Below are positions 1 to 5,062 of a stretch of 5,062 nt of DNA, piece after piece (position 1 is the stretch's first letter; every line of letters begins with the position of its first letter). This DNA is from CAKSIW01 sp045576435 (lineage in GTDB: Bacteria; Bacillota; Clostridia; Monoglobales; Monoglobaceae), in contig JAZNGL010000105.1 of NCBI GenBank assembly GCA_045576435.1, positions 1 through 5,062 of the forward strand, in the 5' to 3' direction. Position numbers and translations under genes: made by a program. The notes beneath the pieces are model-generated. The model made no database searches and was not told the origin of the DNA. It saw only the letters and a program-made list of their open reading frames with translations.

Positions 1-33
1 TCCCGTCTTAGTTTGTTATAAAGTTAAAATAAT

Positions 34-64
34 TTATCTCCCAGATTTTAAATCAGGGAGATAA
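34..64. terminator. Hairpin terminator, probably bidirectional
   Basis: Arms 34-42 and 56-64 pair perfectly over 9 bp, with a CTCCC/GGGAG core. One A-A mismatch follows, then a short inner AT-rich helix around a small loop. Read on the plus strand, the stem is followed three bases later by a five-T run (67-71) and more T-rich sequence, which is the better terminator geometry. Read on the minus strand, the tail is only moderately T-rich. It lies about 118 bases past the ligA stop, so it could end leakage from the ligA operon, or serve a convergent gene whose 3' end lies left of the window. Orientation is inferred. Confidence 0.55.
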
Positions 65-149
65 TGTTTTTATTCTTTGTCTTTAAGCAACTTTCCTATT
101 AACATTATAATTGCAAAAACAAATTTCCCAAATTAACCTCACTCTTTTC

Positions 150-181
150 TTAAAAAATAAATATTAAAATTTATTTTTTAA
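150..181 (-). terminator. AT-only inverted repeat abutting the ligA stop
   Basis: Bases 150-162 and 169-181 are perfect inverted repeats of 13 bp separated by a 6-base loop, and every pair is A-T. The repeat begins on the base next to the ligA TAG codon (182-184). On the minus strand the second arm contains a six-T run, so a transcript leaving ligA would form an A/U hairpin ending in U residues. With no GC pairs the stem is weak, so this may be a poor terminator or only a 3'-end stabilising structure. The repeat itself is directly visible; its role is inferred. Confidence 0.4.
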
Positions 182-2167
182 CTAGTTATCAAGCATTTCT
201 AATAATTCAGCTTCTGTGATTATTGAAACGCCAAGGCTTTGTGCTTTATCAAGCTTGCTTCCTGCCTCCTCACCTGCAACAACAAAATCAGTCTTTTTTG
301 AAACAGATGACGAAACCTTTCCGCCATTATCCTCAATTATTTTTTGTGCATCCGACCTTTTGAGGTTTGGCAAGGTTCCCGTCAGAACAAAGGTTTTTCC
401 CGCAAAGATTGTTCCTCGTTCTATTTTTTCGGCAACCATATTAACACCCGCGTTTTTCATTCTTTCAATCAAAACACGTGATTTTTCATCGTTAAAATAC
501 TGGAGAATACTTTCTGCCATTTTTCCACCAACATCGTCAATTGACGAAAGCTCCTCCTGCGTTGCCGACATAATCGCATCCATGCTTCCAAATCTTTCTG
601 CCAATGCCTTTGCGCCTCTTGTTCCAATTAACCTGATTCCAAGACCACAAATGAGCTTATCCAACGAATTTTTCTTCGCATTTTCAATTGCATCAATGAG
701 GTTTTGCGCCGATTTATCTGCAAAACGTTCAAGTCCGACAAGATCCTCATATTTTAAATAAAATAAGTCTGCAACATTTTCAATCAAGCCCTCATTTATA
801 AGTTGCTCGGCAACCGCATCGCCCAGACCTTCAATATCCATTGCGCCTCTCGATGCAAAATGGATAACAGACCTCAGTTTTTGTGCAGGACAATTTGTGC
901 TGATGCATCTGAGCGCAGCCTCGCCTTCCTCACGGAAAAGCATCTCTCCGCATGCGGGGCAAACCGTTGGCATTTTAAATTCCTTTTCGTCACCCGTTCG
1001 TTTTTCCTTTAAGACTTTAACAACCTCAGGGATGATATCTCCTGCTTTCTGAATTAAAACCTTATCGCCAAGCATGAGACCTTTTTCTTTTATAAAATCT
1101 TCGTTATGAAGCGTTGCACGGCTAACAACAGTACCTGCAATTCTAACAGGCTTTAGCACGGCGTTTGGTGTGATAACCCCTGTTCTGCCGACCTGAACGA
1201 TAATATCTTCAACAACCGTTTCTTTTTGTTCAGCGGGATATTTATATGCAATTGCCCACTTCGGCACCTTACTTGTTGAACCAAGTGTTTCACGTTGGCT
1301 AAGGCTGTTAACCTTAACAACCGCACCATCAATATCAAACGGAAGTGCACTTCTCTCATCGCCTATCCTGAGAATTTCATCATATGCTTCCTTTATATTT
1401 TTAAAAGTGTTAAGGCTCGGACTCACCTTGAATCCCAATTTTGCAAGTTCATGAAGTCCACCTGTGTGCGTGTCAGAAATCGGCTTTGACGAACTTTGAA
1501 TATTGAAAATAAAAATATTCAAATTTCTTTCGGCGGTTATTTTACTGTCGAGTTGCCTGAGCGAACCCGCTGCTGCATTTCTTGGATTTGCAAAGGTTGG
1601 TAAGCCCTCCGCATCACGTTCGGTGTTCAGCTTTTCAAAGCTGAGCTTTGGCATGTAAACCTCGCCTCTCACTTCAAGGCGCTCAATATCAGTATCAATA
1701 CGTAGCGGTATTGCTTTAATTGTTTTGAGATTTTCAGTTATGTTTTCACCAATCAGCCCATCGCCACGGGTTGAACCTCTCATAAACCGACCATTTTCAT
1801 ATTCAAGGGAAACCGAAAGACCGTCTATCTTCATTTCAACAACATATTCAACCTGTTTGCCGTCAAGTCCTGAAACAACTCTATTATCAAACTCAACAAG
1901 CTCATCGTATGAGAAAACATCACCAAGGCTCTGCATCGGAACTTCGTGGCTCACCGTTTCAAACTCCTTGAGTGGCGCACCGCCAACCCTCTTTGTGGGC
2001 GAGTTTTCATCGGCAAACTGCGGATTTTCCTCCTCAAGCTCAATAAGACGCTTAAGCATCATGTCATATTCATAATCTGAGATGGTTGGGTTATCCTTAA
2101 CATAATAATTATAGTTATGTTTTTCAAGCTCGGCTCTGAGCTTTGCTATTTCAATTTCAGGGTTCAT
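182..2167 (-). CDS. ligA: NAD-dependent DNA ligase LigA
   Basis: LigA seals nicks in duplex DNA using NAD+ and is needed for Okazaki-fragment joining and repair synthesis in the cytoplasm. All domains are present in the 661 residues, a normal family length. The N-terminal Ia domain (about 1-70) has the HNYNYYV...YEYD segment that binds the NMN part of NAD+. The adenylation domain (about 70-315) has the KxDG motif with nucleophile Lys113 and the later motifs RGDG (134-137), LEVRGEVY (164-171), DIDGAVVK (278-285) and WAIAYKYP (304-311). An OB fold follows (about 318-400), then a zinc finger with Cys403, Cys406, Cys421 and Cys426. The helix-hairpin-helix region spans about 430-580 and the C-terminal BRCT domain about 585-661. 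The ATG is preceded by GAAAGGA at 2178-2184 with about 10 bases of spacing, and starts 30 bp after the cysteine-rich gene, so it is probably last in that operon. The stop is TAG. Nothing suggests damage. Confidence 0.98.
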   Translation of the reverse strand: MNPEIEIAKLRAELEKHNYNYYVKDNPTISDYEYDMMLKRLIELEEENPQFADENSPTKRVGGAPLKEFETVSHEVPMQSLGDVFSYDELVEFDNRVVSGLDGKQVEYVVEMKIDGLSVSLEYENGRFMRGSTRGDGLIGENITENLKTIKAIPLRIDTDIERLEVRGEVYMPKLSFEKLNTERDAEGLPTFANPRNAAAGSLRQLDSKITAERNLNIFIFNIQSSSKPISDTHTGGLHELAKLGFKVSPSLNTFKNIKEAYDEILRIGDERSALPFDIDGAVVKVNSLSQRETLGSTSKVPKWAIAYKYPAEQKETVVEDIIVQVGRTGVITPNAVLKPVRIAGTVVSRATLHNEDFIKEKGLMLGDKVLIQKAGDIIPEVVKVLKEKRTGDEKEFKMPTVCPACGEMLFREEGEAALRCISTNCPAQKLRSVIHFASRGAMDIEGLGDAVAEQLINEGLIENVADLFYLKYEDLVGLERFADKSAQNLIDAIENAKKNSLDKLICGLGIRLIGTRGAKALAERFGSMDAIMSATQEELSSIDDVGGKMAESILQYFNDEKSRVLIERMKNAGVNMVAEKIERGTIFAGKTFVLTGTLPNLKRSDAQKIIEDNGGKVSSSVSKKTDFVVAGEEAGSKLDKAQSLGVSIITEAELLEMLDN

Positions 2168-2197
2168 ATAAAAGAATTCCTTTCAAAATATTATCCT

Positions 2198-2434
2198 TTA
2201 TATTTTCTCATTCTTTAAAAACTTTATAACATAGTCATAACCATGTTCCGTATGTGGCAAAACACAGTTGCTGCAATCCTTAATCTGCCTTTTGTCATCT
2301 GTTGTGATTAACTCAAAATCCCCGCCACACTCAAAATTATAAAGTGGACAAAAGCAAAACAAACAGTTCATGTTTTCAAGCTTATGGCACGGATAAAATT
2401 CACAATCTCTGTTTTCAAAATATTCGCATTTCAC
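2198..2434 (-). CDS. Cysteine-rich small-domain protein, probable metal binder
   Basis: This is a 78-residue protein with nine cysteines: 3, 11, 16, 24, 27, 29, 36, 54 and 57. Visible signatures are FYPCHK (13-18), NCLFCFCPLY (23-32), ECGG (35-38) and KDCSNCVLPH (52-61). This layout matches the cysteine-rich small domain (Pfam PF04071), described as a probable metal-binding domain; no biochemical function is established that I know of. The domain fills the whole chain, so this is a complete stand-alone copy. There is no signal peptide or membrane segment, so it should be cytoplasmic. The start is GTG, chosen because an in-frame stop lies just upstream (2450-2452), no in-frame ATG occurs before the first conserved cysteine, and a good Shine-Dalgarno precedes it. 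It sits 26 bp after the esterase gene and 30 bp before ligA, so cotranscription is likely. Family assignment is firm from the motif pattern; the metal and role are unknown. Confidence 0.88.
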   Translation of the reverse strand: MKCEYFENRDCEFYPCHKLENMNCLFCFCPLYNFECGGDFELITTDDKRQIKDCSNCVLPHTEHGYDYVIKFLKNEKI

Positions 2435-2443
2435 AAAAATTAA

Positions 2444-2450
2444 CCACCTT
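2444..2450 (-). promoter_or_regulatory. Ribosome binding site fixing the GTG start
   Basis: The minus strand reads AAGGTGG here, one base off AAGGAGG, with 9 bases to the GTG at 2432-2434. It supports the GTG as the true start of the cysteine-rich gene, the only plausible start between the upstream in-frame stop and the first conserved cysteine. Confidence 0.7.
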
Positions 2451-2460
2451 TAAAATCGGT

Positions 2461-3267
2461 TTATAATTTATCTGCCCAATAAACTGCATTTTCAACCCAT
2501 TTTGCAACGCCTTCATCAATACGCGTTTCATCGCCAACTGCTGTTATCTCATTTGCCAACGAAATTCCATGTCTTCCCTTGGGATAAACATGAAGTTCAA
2601 AAGGCACACCTTTATCACTATATGCCTCAGCAAGATACAGCGAGTTTTTAACGAGGACAGACGCATCGTTTGCGGTGTGCATAATGAACGCAGGACTTGA
2701 ATTTTCATTGACATGTTTTTCAAGACTGCATTCAAGACGCGCTTCATAAGACGCATTTTCGCCGAGCAGATTTTTAAACGAGCCCTTGGGGCAAATATCT
2801 TCTTCAACACCTGTGATAACAGGATACATCAGCATAACACCCTTTGGCTTGTTATAGCCATATTCCATATCAAGTTCCTCATAAATTTTATCATGGTTCC
2901 ATAAAATTCCAAGCGAGCCCGCAAGATGTCCGCCCGCTGAAAAACCAACTGCAAAAACATTTTCAGGGTCGATGTTATATTCTTTGGCATTATCCTTGAT
3001 GTGCTTCATTGCTTTTGAAGCCTGAATAAGCTGTTTTGGAAAAAAAGCATTTTCACCCACAGAGTAGTGCAAAATAAATGCATTATAACAATGTGGCATA
3101 AACGCCAAAGCAACAGGCTCACTTTCTCTTTTGCTTATTCCGTGGTATGCACCGCCAGGTATTATTAAAATTGCTTTACGTTTCAAATCAGAAACCTCAT
3201 CTGCAACATAAACCTCAAGAAAAGCATTTTGGTCATTAGCATCTAATGGTATTTTTTTATATAACAT
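2461..3267 (-). CDS. Alpha/beta hydrolase, acetyl-esterase-like
   Basis: This 268-residue serine hydrolase belongs to the group related to acetyl-esterases (Aes/COG0657-like), several of which remove acetyl or feruloyl groups from plant polysaccharides. Visible elements in order: IPGGAYHGIS (36-45), the oxyanion-hole loop; FILHYSVG (64-71); the nucleophile elbow GFSAGGH with Ser110; MYPVITG (147-153); the probable catalytic Asp201 in HTANDASV; and His233 in GRHGISLA. The triad is therefore complete and the length is typical for a single-domain member. No signal peptide or lipobox is visible at the N terminus, so the enzyme should be cytoplasmic and would act on imported oligosaccharides or small esters; this is inference. 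It is the first gene after the promoter at 3290-3318. The ATG has GAGAGG at 3278-3283 with 10 bases of spacing, and two closer ATG triplets upstream are out of frame. Substrate cannot be told from sequence; no carbohydrate genes are nearby. Confidence 0.9.
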   Translation of the reverse strand: MLYKKIPLDANDQNAFLEVYVADEVSDLKRKAILIIPGGAYHGISKRESEPVALAFMPHCYNAFILHYSVGENAFFPKQLIQASKAMKHIKDNAKEYNIDPENVFAVGFSAGGHLAGSLGILWNHDKIYEELDMEYGYNKPKGVMLMYPVITGVEEDICPKGSFKNLLGENASYEARLECSLEKHVNENSSPAFIMHTANDASVLVKNSLYLAEAYSDKGVPFELHVYPKGRHGISLANEITAVGDETRIDEGVAKWVENAVYWADKL

Positions 3268-3289
3268 TTTTCATCATCCTCTCATTTTT

Positions 3290-3318
3290 ATAATAGCACA
3301 ATTGTCCTAAACTGTAAA
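3290..3318 (-). promoter_or_regulatory. Sigma-A promoter for esterase-cysteine-rich-ligA
   Basis: On the minus strand TTTACA (3313-3318) is followed after exactly 17 bases by TATTAT (3290-3295); each hexamer matches consensus at 5 of 6 positions. TGC directly precedes the -10, giving an extended -10 element. Transcription should start near 3283, leaving a 5' leader of only about 16 bases that consists of the Shine-Dalgarno and spacer. There is therefore no room for a riboswitch or attenuator. The promoter lies wholly in the 67-bp gap after the DUF6873 gene. Confidence 0.75.
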
Positions 3319-3335
3319 TATTTTTAAAAATTTTT
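3319..3335 (-). promoter_or_regulatory. Probable UP element (A/T tracts upstream of -35)
   Basis: A run of pure A/T made of alternating A5 and T5 tracts lies immediately upstream of the -35 hexamer and runs up to the stop codon of the preceding gene. It resembles the AAA-WWTWTTTT-NNN-AAA pattern of UP elements bound by the RNA polymerase alpha C-terminal domain. AT richness is common in this genome, so the call is tentative. Confidence 0.45.
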
Positions 3336-4036
3336 CACAAAAAATACAAAATACTGCCAAAATCATGTAATTCTTGTGACGCCAGATTCACAATTTTAAC
3401 TTTATGTCGTTCAATAAAGCTTTTTATTGATAAGACTTCACTATGTTTTTCTAAATCACCGCAAAACGCAAGTGTTTTGGGTGCGATAAACCCTGATGCA
3501 CCACCGATAAACCCATAATCGAACGGTGGCATTTTAACTTCGCCCGTGCCTATTCTGAGCATTTCAATTCCCGCCTCAGAAAGCGTTTTGAACAACCCCT
3601 CATCTTCCGTTATTGCGGCATTATCATCAACGATACACAAATTACATTTAGCATATCCCTGCTTAACATCAATAAACTCAAAACCTTTTTTTAAATATAT
3701 CTCCTTAATTTTTTCATCAACATACTTTAAATTCCCAATCACACGTCTGCCGATTGTTGCAACATTATACGCACAATCCCCCGGATATTTACTATCAGGA
3801 TCAGTTTTTCCTCTTATCAATGAAACATTTTCGCCGAGTAAATTGTGATAATATTCATATGCAAATGGTGCCACAACAGCAGTTTTTTCATCAACAAAAT
3901 GTATTTGCATATCAGGATGTGTATCCACAGGAAAATAAAGACTTTCAAAAGCACAGGACTTAATATATTTAATACCCATTTTTTTTAAAGACTTCTCTAT
4001 TTCTTCATCAATTCTCTGGTCAACCACAACGCTCAT
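3335..4036 (-). CDS. DUF6873-family GME-fold protein
   Basis: This 233-residue protein is assigned from recall of family motifs to DUF6873, a set of Clostridia proteins placed in the guanidino-group-modifying-enzyme (GME) fold. Its function is unknown. Recurring short modules are visible: HPDMQIHF (40-47), YPGDCAYNVATIG (84-96), KQGYAKCNLCIVDD (125-138), YGFIGGASGFIAP (174-186) and ELHDFGSILYF (222-232). This is in keeping with the five-fold pseudo-symmetric propeller of GMEs. His40 and Asp42 are candidate active-site residues, but the C-terminal glycine-His-Cys loop of true amidinotransferases and deiminases is not seen; the chain ends GSILYFL instead. There is no signal peptide or membrane segment. 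The ATG overlaps the uvrC stop as ATGA, and AAGGAG lies 8 bases upstream inside uvrC (4045-4050), so it is translationally coupled to uvrC. It is probably the last gene of that transcription unit, though readthrough into the esterase operon is possible because no GC-rich terminator lies between. Confidence 0.8.
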   Translation of the reverse strand: MSVVVDQRIDEEIEKSLKKMGIKYIKSCAFESLYFPVDTHPDMQIHFVDEKTAVVAPFAYEYYHNLLGENVSLIRGKTDPDSKYPGDCAYNVATIGRRVIGNLKYVDEKIKEIYLKKGFEFIDVKQGYAKCNLCIVDDNAAITEDEGLFKTLSEAGIEMLRIGTGEVKMPPFDYGFIGGASGFIAPKTLAFCGDLEKHSEVLSIKSFIERHKVKIVNLASQELHDFGSILYFL

Positions 4037-5062
4037 ATGTTGTTCTCCTTATGAAAATATTCATATATGTTTTGCGCCGTTTTTCGGTTTACAACCGACA
4101 TAAGTTCACTAACTTCAGCATTTTTAATGGCTTTTATACTAAGGAAATGTGAGAGCAGTTTTTTTCTTGTTGTTGCACCAACTCCACTTATTTCCTCAAG
4201 CTCCGATTTTATGCTCTTTTTTTCGTGTTTTTTTCTGTGAGCCGTAATCGCAAAGCGGTGAACCTCCTCCTGCATTCCACTCAAAAACCTGAACAGTTCC
4301 GACTTTGAATCAATGTCATATTCCTTTGTTTCATCAGTTATTCCGCGGGTTTTGTGAAAATCATCCTTAACCAAGCCATAAATCGGTATGGTTTCACCCA
4401 AGGTTTCAAAAAGCTCCCTGATTGCCGCAACATGCCCTCTTCCACCATCAAGCAGAATCAGGTCAGGGAATGGTAAGAATTTAGCCTTTGAGCTATCGAG
4501 CTTACCATCTTTAATTAAATCTTCCTCTTTATACCCCTCAGAGATACGCCTGAAGATTACTTCTCGCATGCTTTCATAATCATTTGCACCCTCAACACTT
4601 TTAATGTTAAATCTGCGATAAAGTTTATTCTGGGGTGACGCATTAACATATACAACCTCAGCACCAACAGACGAGTCTCCTGATATATTTGAAATATCAT
4701 AACACTCAATTCGAAATGGTGTTTCACTGAGGCTGAGCAATTCCGTTAACTCCGAAAGGATTTTGTTTTGGTGTGCTTCGTTACGATTTCTGGCAAACTT
4801 ATATTTATATAGCGATTCCTCTGCGTTCTTAACAACCATTTCCACCATTCTTAGCTTTTCACCACGTTTGGGGACAACAATTGATACCTTGTGTCCGGCT
4901 TTTATGCTCAACCACTCAGAAATTGCAGGTGCCTCTTCAATATCATCTGATAAATGTATTTCTGACGGGATTTTATCCATGGTAAAATAAAATTGTTTAA
5001 CAAAGCTTTCTAGAATTTCCTCTAATTTTCCGTCATCTTCCTCAAACGTGAAATATTCTGCC
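4033..5062 (-). CDS. uvrC: Excinuclease ABC subunit C, C-terminal part (partial)
   Basis: UvrC binds the UvrB-DNA complex at lesions and makes the 3' and 5' incisions of nucleotide excision repair. The reading frame is open to the right edge: upstream of the internal ATG at 4978-4980 it still encodes LEEILESFVKQFY, a conserved UvrC stretch, so that ATG is not the start. About 342 residues are visible and roughly 260-280, with the GIY-YIG nuclease and UVR (UvrB-binding) motif, should lie beyond the window. Numbering from the first visible codon, the RNase H-like nuclease that makes the 5' cut carries Asp122 (ECYDIS), Asp161 (GANDY), Asp205 (LILLDGG) and His268 (EVHRFAI), equivalent to the E. 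coli D399, D438, D466, H538 set. A tandem helix-hairpin-helix module follows at about 289-338. Its first hairpin (ISGVGATT) is normal, while the second reads SVVNRKT where a Gly-Ile hairpin is usual. The 3' end overlaps the next gene by 4 bases. Confidence 0.97.
   Translation of the reverse strand, partial: AEYFTFEEDDGKLEEILESFVKQFYFTMDKIPSEIHLSDDIEEAPAISEWLSIKAGHKVSIVVPKRGEKLRMVEMVVKNAEESLYKYKFARNRNEAHQNKILSELTELLSLSETPFRIECYDISNISGDSSVGAEVVYVNASPQNKLYRRFNIKSVEGANDYESMREVIFRRISEGYKEEDLIKDGKLDSSKAKFLPFPDLILLDGGRGHVAAIRELFETLGETIPIYGLVKDDFHKTRGITDETKEYDIDSKSELFRFLSGMQEEVHRFAITAHRKKHEKKSIKSELEEISGVGATTRKKLLSHFLSIKAIKNAEVSELMSVVNRKTAQNIYEYFHKENNI

Noticed and set aside
104..131. Minus-strand TATAAT (104-109) with TTGGGA 16 bases upstream, as a possible leftward promoter
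   Set aside because: The -35 matches only 4 of 6, there is no extended -10, and no start codon with ribosome binding site follows before the window ends. The -10 sequence is nearly palindromic in AT-rich DNA and so can arise by chance.
216..761. Long plus-strand open frame (181 codons) opposite the 3' half of ligA
   Set aside because: It lies entirely antisense to conserved helix-hairpin-helix and BRCT coding sequence, its translation is low-complexity Ser/Leu/Pro/Phe-rich as expected of a complement frame, and it has no convincing ribosome binding site.
1725..2075. Plus-strand open frame opposite the 5' part of ligA
   Set aside because: Antisense to the invariant adenylation domain, serine-rich translation with no family motif; a shadow of ligA.
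2544..2810. Alternative minus-strand frame inside the esterase gene
   Set aside because: Same strand but a different frame from the esterase, which carries the catalytic motifs across this span; translation is Arg/Lys/Leu-rich with no domain.
3546..3963. Two overlapping plus-strand open frames opposite the DUF6873 gene
   Set aside because: Both sit within the coding span of a gene with clear start, ribosome binding site and family motifs, and neither shows a recognisable domain.
4033..4980. Treating the ATG at 4978-4980 as the start of a short 315-residue gene
   Set aside because: The frame stays open to the window edge and encodes conserved UvrC sequence upstream of that ATG, so it is an internal methionine of a longer protein.
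1..5062. Search for tRNA or rRNA genes, CRISPR repeats, transposase genes, riboswitches or an attachment site
   Set aside because: Nearly all of the window is tightly packed coding sequence with gaps of 67 bp or less, apart from the 181-base left end; nothing with the needed structure was seen.

Overview
This window reads as low-GC Firmicutes-type chromosome, most likely a member of the Clostridia (possibly an uncultured gut Oscillospiraceae-like lineage). The grounds are AT-rich intergenic DNA, purine-rich AAGGAG/AAAGGA-type ribosome binding sites, a four-cysteine zinc finger with C-x4-C second half in the DNA ligase, and three accessory proteins of types common in Clostridia. The lineage is inferred from style only and no taxonomic marker is present.

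All five genes lie on the minus strand, so transcription runs from the right edge to the left. In order: the C-terminal part of uvrC (cut by the right edge), a 233-residue protein I assign to the DUF6873 / GME-fold family (start overlaps the uvrC stop as ATGA), then a 67-bp gap holding a clear sigma-A type promoter, then an alpha/beta hydrolase of the acetyl-esterase kind, a 78-residue cysteine-rich small-domain protein with a GTG start, and full-length ligA. The last three genes are 26 and 30 bp apart and probably share the promoter at about 3290-3318. The left 181 bases carry no gene. They hold an AT-only perfect inverted repeat right after the ligA stop and a GC-capped hairpin at 34-64 that looks like a terminator.

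Functionally, UvrC makes the two incisions in nucleotide excision repair and LigA seals the nick after the patch is refilled, so the cluster is bracketed by two DNA-repair/replication enzymes. The three genes between them have no known repair role. The window looks like ordinary core chromosome. I saw no mobile element, CRISPR array, RNA gene, or convincing new multi-gene system. The items most worth a second look are the DUF6873 protein, which appears to keep the GME fold but lacks a recognisable catalytic cysteine, and the cysteine-rich mini-protein placed just before ligA.
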